NCBI GenBank assembly: GCA_026388495.1
Contig: JAPLJQ010000135.1
Coordinates: forward strand, 1-28,751
Length of the DNA stretch: 28,751 nucleotides
Source of the DNA: Deltaproteobacteria bacterium
GTDB lineage: Bacteria; Desulfobacterota; Syntrophia; Syntrophales; UBA2185
Direction of reading: 5' to 3'
Below the pieces are notes generated by a model. That model was not told where the DNA came from. It worked only from the letters and a program-made list of their open reading frames with translations, and made no database searches. Of the stretch, positions 14,999 through 23,828 are shown piece after piece. Numbering within the stretch: position 1 is the first letter of the stretch; every line of letters begins with the position of its first letter. Both the position numbers and the translations under genes were made by a program.

Positions 14999-16435
14999 TT
15001 GAATATAATCTATTTTATTGCATTTGCCTTATTCTCAATAGCGACAATGTCCTATGCTGACAATTCTTACTATTGCGTACAGGTATTGGTGACAGGCAAG
15101 CATGAAAACGCCGTTCACATATATAAGGGACTGAAGACACATAAAGACGCCAGGATTGAGAAAATAAACAATACCTATGCGGTCCGTGTGGGGGCCTACC
15201 GAGATAGAGTGAAGGCTGATCGGCTCTTAAAGGAATTAAAAAACACGTATTCAGATGCATTTGTCAAAACGTACACCACAGACAGCAAGGCAATTGTACG
15301 GAAGACTACGCTTTCGGGGCAAAAAAAAGAGAAAAAGACCCCGGCGATCCCTCCAGAACGTCAAGAGGTAAAACATGAAAATAATCAACAGCAATCTCAT
15401 CCAGCCCCCCCTGCCGACAGTAAACCGGAAATGGTCAAGGCATCCGCAGCAGGTGCGGAAGATTATTTTAGAACTGGCATGAAGTATTTTCATGAACGCA
15501 AATACGACAGCGCCGTTTGTTATCTTTCACAATATATCAGCCTTTCTCCGGGCGGCGAACAGCATGCATCCGCACTTCTCGCCATGGGCAAGAGTTTTCA
15601 GGAAATGAACCGGCCTCGCTCCGCCCTCAGGATCTTCGGCCATATAATGGAACAATACCCTGATAGTCCGGAGGCAACACTTGGTATCATCGCCATGGCG
15701 GATATCGGCGTTTCCGACCCGGCTTTAAAATATCCCATAGGGATGAAGGGCGCCGAATATTTCAGGGATCCGGTTTTTGCCTATGATACCGCCTCCGTAA
15801 AAAATGTTCCTGTGCAAATGACGGAACATATCCAATATCAAAAAGGGCGTTTTTTATGGAAAACCGGCCGTTACAAGGAATCCTGGGATGTCTATACAAC
15901 CTTTCTTAAGGAAAACCCCAACAGCGCATATCGGAAGGACATCATGGTTATATTGAAGGCCGGCACGGTGGCTCTGATCGATCAATACAACCGATCAGGA
16001 GATCACATTTCGGCGGTAAACCTCTTTTTCCAGGCAAGAGAAAAAGGTGTCCTCGGCACGGAAGATATGGACACCATGTTGAAATCGGCCCTCAGTCTGG
16101 CACATATGGGATTTTTTGATGTTTCATCAAACATTCTTATTAAACTCAAAGCGAACAAAACGGATAAGACATCTGTCGATATCGATAAAGCATTGGCAGA
16201 AATCGGAAAAATTAAAATGATGGGCAATCCAGGTCAGATATCCCCGGATGCAAGATGGAATTTATTCCAATCCGGACGGGAATATCTTCGTTCAAATAAT
16301 CTGCCCTTGGCTGAAAAGACGTTAACCACTTTAAAAAATGCAGGAGGTGACGCCTTCTGGCCTAAAATTACAGAGTATGCCCTTGAAGACACGAAGTGGC
16401 GTAACAAATATCGGGGATCATTGAAGGGAAAATAA
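14999..16435 (+). CDS. Exported SPOR-domain and TPR-repeat protein heading the flagellar regulator operon
   Basis: This 478-residue protein has a signal peptide (residues 1-20, ending SYA) and a SPOR-like domain at about 22-95 (YYCVQVLVTG, then TYAVRVGAYRDRVKADRLLKEL). A Lys/Pro/Gln-rich linker of about 50 residues follows, then a helical repeat region from about 155 with a TPR-like YFRTGMKYFHERKYDSAVCY and further repeats to about 470. SPOR domains bind denuded septal or polar peptidoglycan, and TPRs bind proteins. It should act in the periplasm, perhaps at the flagellated pole or division site. The start is TTG, with AGGAGG six bases upstream. It is 23 bases ahead of the kinase gene, so the three genes are probably one operon. 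The exact role is unknown. Confidence 0.8.
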   Translation: MNIIYFIAFALFSIATMSYADNSYYCVQVLVTGKHENAVHIYKGLKTHKDARIEKINNTYAVRVGAYRDRVKADRLLKELKNTYSDAFVKTYTTDSKAIVRKTTLSGQKKEKKTPAIPPERQEVKHENNQQQSHPAPPADSKPEMVKASAAGAEDYFRTGMKYFHERKYDSAVCYLSQYISLSPGGEQHASALLAMGKSFQEMNRPRSALRIFGHIMEQYPDSPEATLGIIAMADIGVSDPALKYPIGMKGAEYFRDPVFAYDTASVKNVPVQMTEHIQYQKGRFLWKTGRYKESWDVYTTFLKENPNSAYRKDIMVILKAGTVALIDQYNRSGDHISAVNLFFQAREKGVLGTEDMDTMLKSALSLAHMGFFDVSSNILIKLKANKTDKTSVDIDKALAEIGKIKMMGNPGQISPDARWNLFQSGREYLRSNNLPLAEKTLTTLKNAGGDAFWPKITEYALEDTKWRNKYRGSLKGK

Positions 16436-16458
16436 TATGCATATTAACGGTTTGTACT

Positions 16459-17547
16459 ATGACGGCACATCATTACATTCATATTCTGGATAGTATGCCC
16501 ATCGGTGTGATTGTAACCGACTTGAGCGGCAATATTCAAACCATAAACCGACATGCGAAATCCGTCATGAACATCATCGATGACGTCATCGATCAACAGC
16601 ACATTGCAACCCTTCTGATGGACGAAGACATGGTTCTGCCCGGGAATTTAATCCATGGCGAATGTTTCAGAGAAACAATCGCATATAAAATTGAAAGAAA
16701 CGGCAGGATATTGGAAATGGCCGGCGCTCCCTTAAGCGGGGGAAATGACAGGATAGCGGGATATGTCTTTACGATTAAAGACATTACTGAAATGGAAAGA
16801 AAACAAGAATTGGAAAAGAATCGGGAGAAGCATGTCGCCATAGGAGAACTTTCAGCCGATATCGCCCATGAAATCAGAAATCCCCTCGGCAGCATTGAAC
16901 TTTTTGCATCTTTGCTTAAAAAGGAGTTGACGTGCAAAAAGGACATTGACCGGGTCAATCAGATCATTACCGCGGCAAGAAACGTAGAAGATAAGATCTC
17001 CAATCTGATTCTTCTTAGCAAAACCCATCAAATACCTGCGGCATGCGTGAACATCCACGACATCCTGAAAGACATCCTGCTATTTTCCGAACAGATCATC
17101 GATCAGGACACGGTGTTCTTATCGGCCCGATATGCCGACATTGAACCTATGATTGAATGTAATCACGGCATGATGAAACAGGTTTTCCAAAATCTTATTT
17201 TGAATGCCTTACAGGAGATACCCGACGGAGGCCGTCTCGACATTACGACTAAGTATGTCCCGGAAAATCACACCATTGAAATACATTTTGTCGATCGCGG
17301 CTTATTTACTCCGAACGACCTCCACGCCGGTATTTATAACCGCTTTTTCCAGACAAAGGGACGATATTCCGGTCTCGGACTTGCCCTGATGCACAATATT
17401 GTAAATATGTACAAAGGTTCCATGAGGATGGAATACGCAACTGACGTTGGCAGCGGATTTGTTCTCTCATTTCCCCTGGTAAGCGTCGAGACATTACAAA
17501 TCGACTCATATAGATATCCGACCGGAGAAAAGGCAACCATCACATGA
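16459..17547 (+). CDS. Flagellar two-component sensor histidine kinase, FleS/FlrB-like
   Basis: The 362-residue protein has no membrane segment, so it should be cytosolic. A PAS domain (residues 1-115; ILDSMPIGVIVTDLSGNIQTI split across the start) is followed by HisKA with His137 in ADIAHEIRNPLGS. The HATPase domain has NLILNALQEIPDGG, the degenerate VDRGLFTPND where a DxGxG box is expected, and GRYSGLGLALMHNIVNMY. The partner is the regulator that overlaps it by 4 bases (ATGA). Kinases of this layout next to a sigma-54 activator and flgB control middle and late flagellar genes. The usual glycine-rich G1 box is weak, which is worth noting but occurs in active relatives. Confidence 0.88.
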   Translation: MTAHHYIHILDSMPIGVIVTDLSGNIQTINRHAKSVMNIIDDVIDQQHIATLLMDEDMVLPGNLIHGECFRETIAYKIERNGRILEMAGAPLSGGNDRIAGYVFTIKDITEMERKQELEKNREKHVAIGELSADIAHEIRNPLGSIELFASLLKKELTCKKDIDRVNQIITAARNVEDKISNLILLSKTHQIPAACVNIHDILKDILLFSEQIIDQDTVFLSARYADIEPMIECNHGMMKQVFQNLILNALQEIPDGGRLDITTKYVPENHTIEIHFVDRGLFTPNDLHAGIYNRFFQTKGRYSGLGLALMHNIVNMYKGSMRMEYATDVGSGFVLSFPLVSVETLQIDSYRYPTGEKATIT

Positions 17548-18929
17548 AGAAAAAAAATATCCTCATCGTTGACGATGATCACTCCATGAGGTTTGCCCTG
17601 TCAGAATCTCTCGCAAGCTGTGGTTATGAAACGGAAGCCGTTGAAAACGGATGTGAAGCATTACTTGTGTTCAAAAAAAAGAAGTTCGATCTGGTCTTGA
17701 CGGATATGAGGATGCCGGGGATGACGGGAATTGACGTCCTGAGGGGCGTCAAAAAATTGTCGCCATGCATACCGGTTATTCTTGTTACGGCTTACGGTAC
17801 CGTCAATACGGCAGTGGAAGCCATGAAAGAAGGGGCGGCAGAGTTTATCATGAAGCCTTTTTCTCTGGATGATCTCGAAACCATTGTCAAGAATGTCCTG
17901 AACAACTGCGAGACGGAAACGGCTCATAAACAGGAAGCGCTTCAGACTTCTCCCGGTATCATTACCAGAGACCCTAGGGTTATCGCGATTTTGGATATGC
18001 TTAGAAACATTGCAAAAAGTAAATCCAGCATTCTGATTCAGGGAGAAAGCGGTACGGGCAAGGAGTTGCTATCCAGATATGTACATCAGCACAGTAATCG
18101 AAGAAACAATCCTTATGTAGCCGTTAACTGTGCCGCTATTCCCCACAATCTTCTGGAAAGTGAAATGTTCGGTTATGAAAAAGGCGCTTTTACCGGTGCA
18201 TCACAAAAGAAACTGGGGAAATTCGAGCTTGCCAACACGGGGACCTTATTACTTGATGAGGTCAGTGAAATGGACATGCATTTACAGGCAAAGCTCCTGA
18301 GAGTCATTCAGGAATCTGAAGTGGACCGCCTGGGAGGGAATGCTCCGATACCCGTTGATGTCCGGATTATCGCTACGACCAATACATATCTTGCAGCGGC
18401 GATCGAGAATAAAACATTCCGCGGAGACCTTTTCTACCGCCTCAATGTGATACCCGTCAAAATTCCGCCGCTCAGAGAGAGAAACGGTGACATTTTGTTC
18501 CTTGCCGATTATTTTCTGGATAAATTCGGAAAGGAATCAGGCGCAAAAAAAATCGTCCTCTCGGATAAGGCAGCAGCGCTTCTTAAATCATACCATTTTC
18601 CGGGTAATGTCAGAGAACTTGAAAATATCATCGAACGGGCCGTATTAATGACGCACGGAAACCATATTTCTCCGGAATATCTTTGTCTTGAAGGTCAGAA
18701 TGATATTGAAACAGTTCACCGCTCCATGTCGGATTTTTTGCCGTCAAGCCATTTAACATCGGTGAATGGAATCATGACGTTGAAGGATGCAGAAAAAGCG
18801 CTCATCTGCGATACCTTAAACAGGGTCGACGGCAATAAAACAAAAGCGGCAAAGGTGCTGGGAATCAGTGTTCGCACACTCTGGAACAAGGTTCAGGAGT
18901 ACAACGTAACGGAAAGTGGAAGCGATTAA
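17544..18929 (+). CDS. Sigma-54-dependent flagellar response regulator, FleR/FlrC-like
   Basis: The 461-residue protein is an NtrC-type activator. The receiver (1-120) has phospho-Asp54 in VLTDMRMPGMTG. The AAA+ domain (about 140-370) has Walker A GESGTGKE, the sigma-54-contacting GAFTGA loop, and LLLDEVSEMD as Walker B. A Fis-type helix-turn-helix at the C-terminus reads GNKTKAAKVLGISVRTLW. All elements needed to open sigma-54 promoters are present. The ATG overlaps the kinase stop. Its gene sits 2 bases ahead of a sigma-54 promoter for flgB, and four more such promoters stand before flagellar genes in this window, so these are its most likely targets. Confidence 0.92.
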   Translation: MKKKNILIVDDDHSMRFALSESLASCGYETEAVENGCEALLVFKKKKFDLVLTDMRMPGMTGIDVLRGVKKLSPCIPVILVTAYGTVNTAVEAMKEGAAEFIMKPFSLDDLETIVKNVLNNCETETAHKQEALQTSPGIITRDPRVIAILDMLRNIAKSKSSILIQGESGTGKELLSRYVHQHSNRRNNPYVAVNCAAIPHNLLESEMFGYEKGAFTGASQKKLGKFELANTGTLLLDEVSEMDMHLQAKLLRVIQESEVDRLGGNAPIPVDVRIIATTNTYLAAAIENKTFRGDLFYRLNVIPVKIPPLRERNGDILFLADYFLDKFGKESGAKKIVLSDKAAALLKSYHFPGNVRELENIIERAVLMTHGNHISPEYLCLEGQNDIETVHRSMSDFLPSSHLTSVNGIMTLKDAEKALICDTLNRVDGNKTKAAKVLGISVRTLWNKVQEYNVTESGSD

Positions 18930-18931
18930 TC

Positions 18932-18947
18932 TGGTACATGCCTTGCA
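18932..18947 (+). promoter_or_regulatory. Sigma-54 promoter for the flgB-flgC-fliE-fliF-fliG-fliJ operon
   Basis: TGGTAC, 5 bases, TTGCA is a full -24/-12 element that begins 2 bases after the regulator's stop codon. The expected start is near 18958, about 15 bases before flgB, whose GGGGGAG ribosome site follows directly. Confidence 0.85.
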
Positions 18948-18972
18948 ATGATATTTTTTTAATGGGGGAGCA

Positions 18973-19347
18973 ATGGACGTTTTATTTAACAAGACGATTA
19001 ATGTCCTTTCCGGCATGCTGGATTACCGGACAAAACGACATAAAGTCATTGTATCAAATGTCACAAACATGGACACGCCTGATTTTAAACCGTCAGACGT
19101 GACGTTTAAAAATGAATTAGGCAAGACGGGAAAACTGACCATGACGACAACGGCTCCGGGACATATTCTCCCCGGGAAAGGTTCTGCCGGCCCCGTTCAG
19201 TACGAGATCAAAACATCCGAGGAAAGCGGCAAGATAGACACGGAAATGGCCAATCTGGCGGAAAATCATCTGATGTACAACACGACCGTTGAGATGCTGG
19301 CAAGAAAGTTCAGAGGACTTAATACGGTGTTAAAGGAGACAAGATAA
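18973..19347 (+). CDS. flgB: Flagellar proximal rod protein FlgB
   Basis: The 124-residue protein forms part of the proximal rod in the basal body. The N-terminal rod helix (LFNKTINVLSGMLDYRTKRH) is followed by the conserved VIVSNVTNMDTPDFKP, the FlgB version of the ANxxTP rod motif. The C-terminal helix contains MANLAENHLMYNTTVEMLARK, split by the hinge. It is exported by the flagellar type III system without a cleaved signal. It is the first gene behind the sigma-54 promoter and is followed by flgC after one base. Confidence 0.93.
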   Translation: MDVLFNKTINVLSGMLDYRTKRHKVIVSNVTNMDTPDFKPSDVTFKNELGKTGKLTMTTTAPGHILPGKGSAGPVQYEIKTSEESGKIDTEMANLAENHLMYNTTVEMLARKFRGLNTVLKETR

Positions 19348-19348
19348 T

Positions 19349-19774
19349 ATGGATTTCATGACGTCTTTTAAAATTTGCGGATCCGGACTTGCTGCACAGA
19401 GAGCTAAGATGGATGTGATTACCTCCAACCTGGCAAACGTGAACTCAACGCGAACCGAGGAAGGAGGCCCTTATAAGAAAAAATCAGTCGCTTTCACTGC
19501 GGAAGCGGTTGAAAGTCCTTTTGATTCGGCTATAAAAGATGCCATTAAAACCGTAAAGATCGAAGAGGTTACGGAAGATCCAAACGCCGTCAAAATGACG
19601 TACGACCCCTCTCATCCCGACGCAGACGCAAACGGCTACGTAGCCATGCCGAATATCAACATTATGACGGAGATGGCTGATATGATTATGGCGGCTCGCG
19701 GCTATGAAGCCTGCGTCACGGCCTTTGATGCAACCAAAAGCATGACCTTGAAAACACTGGAAATGGGACGATAG
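19349..19774 (+). CDS. flgC: Flagellar proximal rod protein FlgC
   Basis: The 141-residue protein is the second proximal rod subunit. The N-terminus has SFKICGSGLAAQRAKMDVI followed by TSNLANVNSTRTEEGGPYKKK, and the C-terminal rod helix has GYVAMPNINIMTEMADMIMA and ARGYEACVTAFD. Both ends needed for coiled-coil rod packing are intact. It starts one base after the flgB stop, in the conserved flgB-flgC-fliE order. Confidence 0.94.
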   Translation: MDFMTSFKICGSGLAAQRAKMDVITSNLANVNSTRTEEGGPYKKKSVAFTAEAVESPFDSAIKDAIKTVKIEEVTEDPNAVKMTYDPSHPDADANGYVAMPNINIMTEMADMIMAARGYEACVTAFDATKSMTLKTLEMGR

Positions 19775-19801
19775 TTCCTGATATGAAAAGAAGGTAAGGA
19801 A

Positions 19802-20101
19802 ATGGATCCTATCAGAATCGCAAGCGGTGCAATCGTTCCCGATGCAGCCGCTAAAAAAACACAGGCGAATGATGCATCATTGAGCAGATTTTCAGATGCA
19901 TTGCACAATGCCGTCAATGACGTTAACAGCCTTCAGCATGGCGCTGACAATGCCGTCCTGAGTGTTCAGACAGGCAATACAGGTTCTCTTCATGAAGCCA
20001 TGATTGCCCTTGAAAAGGCAGATATATCGTTCCGAACCATGTTGCAGGTCAGGAATAAACTTATGGAAGCCTATCAGGAAATCATGAGGATGCAGGTATA
20101 A
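19802..20101 (+). CDS. fliE: Flagellar hook-basal body protein FliE
   Basis: The 99-residue protein links the MS ring to the rod and is the first rod substrate exported. The family's C-terminal helix is clear: SLHEAMIALEKADISFRTML followed by QVRNKLMEAYQEIMRMQV. The length is normal. It sits between flgC and fliF with gaps of 27 and 6 bases. Confidence 0.93.
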   Translation: MDPIRIASGAIVPDAAAKKTQANDASLSRFSDALHNAVNDVNSLQHGADNAVLSVQTGNTGSLHEAMIALEKADISFRTMLQVRNKLMEAYQEIMRMQV

Positions 20102-20107
20102 TTTGCC

Positions 20108-21670
20108 ATGAGCCCAATGGTGATTCTTGAAAAATTGTGGCAGGGTTTCAGTACATTATCCGCTTCGAGAAAGATGACGCTCGCCGGCGTGACCGTCCTG
20201 ATTATTGCCAGCCTATCGGCCTTTGTTTACTTCACAAACCAGGAAGACTACCGTATCCTTTTTTCCAATCTTAACAGCGAAGACGCCTCAAATATTGTTA
20301 CAAAACTGAAAGAAAAAAAGATCCCCTATCAGATATCCCCTTCAGACGATATCATCTCTGTTCCATCCGGAAAGGTGGCCGAACTCCGCCTGGAACTCGC
20401 GGCAGCAGGGCTTCCTCATGGAGGGGGGGTCGGTTTTGAAATCTTCGACAATAAAACCCTCGGCGCAACTGAATTTGAACAGCAACTGAATTATCGGCGC
20501 GCGCTCCAGGGGGAATTGGCCCGAACCATCAACAGCCTCGATGAAATTCAACAAAGTCGTGTACATATAGCCCTTCCGAAAGAATCTCTGTTTATCGACC
20601 AGCAAAAAAAACCCACTGCCTCGGTTACCCTTAAATTGAAAACGGGCAGGAAATTAAAACCGTCGCAGATAGAAGGAATTGGTCATCTTGTGGCAAGCAG
20701 TATTGAAGGTTTGAGTCCTGACAACGTTATGATCGTCGACAGCCAGGGCAACATGCTGTCCAAGGGCCAGGAAGAGTCAAGATTATCCCGGCTGTCGTCA
20801 TCCCAGATCGACTATCAACGGAGTATCGAGAAAGACATGGGAAATCAAATCCAGACCCTGCTGGAAAATGTGGTTGGCCAGGGTAAGGCTGTCGTCAGGG
20901 TAAATGCAGACCTTGACTTCAGGATAACGGAAAAAACGGAAGAAACCTATGATCCGGAGTCACCCGTCGTCAGAAGCACCCAGAAGCAGATGGATAAAAT
21001 GACCGGGCCAGTCCCTGCAGCTGCAAAAGCATCCGGAAAAGCAATCGCATCGGGAGCTGAGAAGGAAAAAACGGACGAAACCGTTAATTATGAAATAAAC
21101 AAAACGATCAGCAAGACGGTGATGCCTGTAGGTGAAATCAAAAAGATTTCCATCGCCGTTCTGGTCGACGGGATTTATACAAAAGACGACAAAGGTACGG
21201 CAACCTTCCAGGAAAGACCCAAGAAAGAACTTGAATCTCTCGAAGACCTGGTTAGAAAATCATCGGGTTTTAATGCCCAGAGAGGGGATCAGGTCATCGT
21301 AACCAGCATGCCGTTTAACCGGACGGATTTGGAACAAGGCATGACGGGGCTTCCATGGCAGGATAAAATTGCATCCGCATTGCCCGTCATAAAATACGTC
21401 GTCATCCTGGTGGCGATCGTCCTTGTGTTTCTTTTCGTTATCCGGCCTCTTGTCCGGAACGTCATCACGGCTTCCAGGAGCATGGATGGAAGCATGCAGC
21501 GTCAGCTTCCATCAGAATCCGCGGTATCGGTTGAGTGGAGCGGGAAACCGCCACCCCTTGCCCTGTCGCAACTTGAGGACAAACCGCTGGGCGAAATGGA
21601 CATGGCCAAGCAACTGGCCGGGGCAAATGCGAAAAAATTCGCGGAATTGTTGAGGAACTGGTTGAAATGA
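20108..21670 (+). CDS. fliF: Flagellar MS-ring protein FliF
   Basis: The 520-residue protein forms the MS ring in the inner membrane. The first membrane helix is at about 23-43 (LAGVTVLIIASLSAFVYF). The periplasmic ring-building motifs include YRILFSNLNSEDASNIVTKL and GVGFEIFDNKTLGATEFEQQ, and the conserved RALQGELARTI follows. The second helix is at about 423-448 (VIKYVVILVAIVLVFLFVIRP). The cytoplasmic tail ends in an FliG-binding helix (AKKFAELLRNWLK). The length is typical. Its stop overlaps the fliG start (ATGA), matching the tight stoichiometric pairing of the two proteins. Confidence 0.95.
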   Translation: MSPMVILEKLWQGFSTLSASRKMTLAGVTVLIIASLSAFVYFTNQEDYRILFSNLNSEDASNIVTKLKEKKIPYQISPSDDIISVPSGKVAELRLELAAAGLPHGGGVGFEIFDNKTLGATEFEQQLNYRRALQGELARTINSLDEIQQSRVHIALPKESLFIDQQKKPTASVTLKLKTGRKLKPSQIEGIGHLVASSIEGLSPDNVMIVDSQGNMLSKGQEESRLSRLSSSQIDYQRSIEKDMGNQIQTLLENVVGQGKAVVRVNADLDFRITEKTEETYDPESPVVRSTQKQMDKMTGPVPAAAKASGKAIASGAEKEKTDETVNYEINKTISKTVMPVGEIKKISIAVLVDGIYTKDDKGTATFQERPKKELESLEDLVRKSSGFNAQRGDQVIVTSMPFNRTDLEQGMTGLPWQDKIASALPVIKYVVILVAIVLVFLFVIRPLVRNVITASRSMDGSMQRQLPSESAVSVEWSGKPPPLALSQLEDKPLGEMDMAKQLAGANAKKFAELLRNWLK

Positions 21671-22662
21671 TCAGTGAAGAAAAAGCGGCTGTAATGTTAT
21701 TGTCCCTGGATGAGGATGTGGCCGCCGAGGTCATGAAGAATCTCAGTCCATCGGAGATCCGGCGTATCGGCAAATATATGAACCGTATTACCACCATTCC
21801 CTCGGACACCATGAAGGCCGTTGCCAGAGAATTCATTGTGATGGCCAGGGAAAAAGGCGGAAGCCTCTCTATTCGGAACGATATAACGAAGAAGATTGTG
21901 ACCAAGGCGCTGGGGGAAAAGAACGCTCAGGAAATCCTGGAGGATGTAAGCAGCAATAAGTACATCGATAATTCGATCACGGAACAGCTAAGAGATATCG
22001 ACCCCAAACTTCTCATGGAATTCACAAAAACAGAACACCCCCAGACGATTGCCCTGATTATTGCGCATCTGTCTCCGGAACAGGCGGCCATCATGCTGGA
22101 AGGGTTGTCAGGCCCCATGCAGCTTGAAATAACCAAACGGATGGCCACATTGAAAAGCGTACCGCAGGAATTTTTGGAGGATGTTGCCAGGACCCTCGAG
22201 AAGGAAATTATAACCGGCAAAGATGGGGACCAGCAGTTAGGCGGGGTTAAGGTCATGTCTGAAATCCTTAACAAAATGGCTCGTTCCTCCGAAAGCGCCA
22301 TCCTGACGTCCCTTGATGAAGAAGACGCCGAATTGGCGGCAGAACTGAGGGGCCTCATGTTTACCTTCGATGACGTCTTGAAGCTTGATGATAAGAGCCT
22401 TCAGGAACTTCTGCGCGAAATATCCACCGAGGACCTGGCTAAAGCATTAAAACTGGTTGACGAAAACGCTAGAGAAAAAATCTTTAAAAACATGTCCAGA
22501 CGCGGTGCGGAGATGCTGAAGGAAGACATAGAAATGATGCCTCCCATCCGGTTGTCGGATGTCGAAGCATGTCAACGGACGATTATAGATGTGACAAAGA
22601 AACTGGAATCCGAAGGGAGAATCCTCCTCCTTCGCGGCCAGGAAGAAGACGAATTTGTATAA
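21667..22662 (+). CDS. fliG: Flagellar motor switch protein FliG
   Basis: The 331-residue protein forms the rotor ring that receives torque from the stators. All three domains are present: the N-terminal FliF-binding domain (AAVMLLSLDEDVAAEVMKNL), the middle domain with the EHPQT motif (TEHPQTIALIIAHLSPEQAA), and the C-terminal torque helix with the charged row in MFTFDDVLKLDDKSLQELLRE. It ends normally in a short acidic tail. The gene that follows after 14 bases is fliJ, not fliH. Confidence 0.95.
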   Translation: MISEEKAAVMLLSLDEDVAAEVMKNLSPSEIRRIGKYMNRITTIPSDTMKAVAREFIVMAREKGGSLSIRNDITKKIVTKALGEKNAQEILEDVSSNKYIDNSITEQLRDIDPKLLMEFTKTEHPQTIALIIAHLSPEQAAIMLEGLSGPMQLEITKRMATLKSVPQEFLEDVARTLEKEIITGKDGDQQLGGVKVMSEILNKMARSSESAILTSLDEEDAELAAELRGLMFTFDDVLKLDDKSLQELLREISTEDLAKALKLVDENAREKIFKNMSRRGAEMLKEDIEMMPPIRLSDVEACQRTIIDVTKKLESEGRILLLRGQEEDEFV

Positions 22663-22676
22663 TCTCACAGGGCGCT

Positions 22677-23120
22677 ATGTTTAATTTCAGATTGCAGACC
22701 ATCCTTGATGTCAGAAAAACCATGGAAGATAAAGTCCTCTCCGAATTTTCCGAAAAGCAAAAGGAGCTTCAGAAGGAAAAAGGTGTCCTGCAGTCCATTC
22801 AGCAGCAGAAAAAAGAACTTATGGACGCATTAAGAGACATTCAGGGCAGGACGGTTAATGTTTCTGAGATCACCATGAATTCCGACAGCATGAAGAGATG
22901 CCAGAAAAAAGAATCCCTCCAGAAAGAGCGCCTGCGGGAGGCAAAAATGAAGGTTAATGCAAAAAGAGAAGAACTTCTCGAAGCCGCCAAGAAACGAAAA
23001 GTTATGGAAACCCTTAAAACCAGGCAGCTTGAAAAATATCGCTCCGACGCCGGCGTGCTTGAACGGAAGGCCGTCGACGAAATGGCGATCGCACGTCATA
23101 ACAGGAGGAAACAAGAGTGA
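22677..23120 (+). CDS. fliJ: Flagellar export protein FliJ
   Basis: The 147-residue protein is almost entirely a charged coiled coil, as expected for the central stalk of the flagellar export ATPase. It starts FNFRLQTILDVRKTMEDKVL, the typical FliJ opening, and ends in a basic tail (AIARHNRRKQE). The start is ATG 22677; a longer frame from 22569 would overlap fliG by 94 bases and adds a non-conserved Arg/Pro-rich stretch, so it was rejected. FliJ normally works with FliH and FliI, and neither gene is next to it. Confidence 0.88.
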   Translation: MFNFRLQTILDVRKTMEDKVLSEFSEKQKELQKEKGVLQSIQQQKKELMDALRDIQGRTVNVSEITMNSDSMKRCQKKESLQKERLREAKMKVNAKREELLEAAKKRKVMETLKTRQLEKYRSDAGVLERKAVDEMAIARHNRRKQE

Positions 23121-23719
23121 AAAGGCTTGTCATCATCTGCCAGATCGTCATTATTATCCTTTTTGTCATTAAAATTTCCTTCCTTACGGAGACGATACAG
23201 AAAACGCCCATTATGTCATTCCTCCCCCTGGATCACCTGGGTCAGGCCATCGCCCAGACACCGGCAAAGACTTCCGCCCCTGCCGCCCTCAAAGATGTCA
23301 CGGATGACGGCCTCCAGAATGAAAGAAACCTCCTGGTCCTGCTGCAACAAAAACAAAAAGAACTGGATGCAAGAGAAGGCTCTTGCAAGGCCGAAGAGGA
23401 AAAGATCCTTGCCCTGAAAAAAGAAATCATGGAAAAAATTGAGGCACTCAAGGCACTGGAAACCCAGTTGTCCGGCAAACTCGAAACGGAAAAAGTAAAC
23501 GAATCGAAACGGTTCAAGGATCTGGCGAAAGTTTATGAGGCGATTCCGTCCCAGAAGGCAGCGGCCATGCTTGAAAAACTGGATCTTAAAACGGCAGCGG
23601 GCATCACCATACAGATGAAGCGCGATCGCGCCGGTGCGATCTGGGGTTTCCTCCCCCCACAAAAAGCAACCGATATCACAAGAGAAATAATCAGGTCTTC
23701 TTCATCCGGCGCCGAATAA
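23117..23719 (+). CDS. MotE-like flagellar protein (MgtE N-terminal domain family)
   Basis: The 200-residue protein has an N-terminal membrane helix (LVIICQIVIIILFVIKISFL, residues 3-22) and a Pro/Ala-rich spacer to about 60. A Lys/Glu coiled coil lies at about 70-130, and the C-terminal helical domain has VYEAIPSQKAAAMLEKLDLK and WGFLPPQKATDITREI. The last part is the MgtE_N-like motif of MotE proteins, which sit in the periplasm and help the stator or assembly machinery. It starts with GTG, overlapping the fliJ stop (GTGA), so translation is coupled. It closes the flgB-to-fliJ operon. The functional name is by family and context. Confidence 0.8.
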   Translation: MKRLVIICQIVIIILFVIKISFLTETIQKTPIMSFLPLDHLGQAIAQTPAKTSAPAALKDVTDDGLQNERNLLVLLQQKQKELDAREGSCKAEEEKILALKKEIMEKIEALKALETQLSGKLETEKVNESKRFKDLAKVYEAIPSQKAAAMLEKLDLKTAAGITIQMKRDRAGAIWGFLPPQKATDITREIIRSSSSGAE

Positions 23720-23828
23720 CCGGAATATTTATACCTACCGTAACCAAACCCGGAATATTTTGCCGGATTCAGCCCTTTTCCGCAATCCTCCACGACACAA
23801 CTATTTGTTAATACACGTTTATTTATTA

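Noticed and set aside
22569..22676. Longer start for FliJ
   Set aside because: It overlaps the C-terminal coding part of fliG and adds an Arg/Pro-rich stretch unlike FliJ; ATG 22677 gives the typical FliJ opening.
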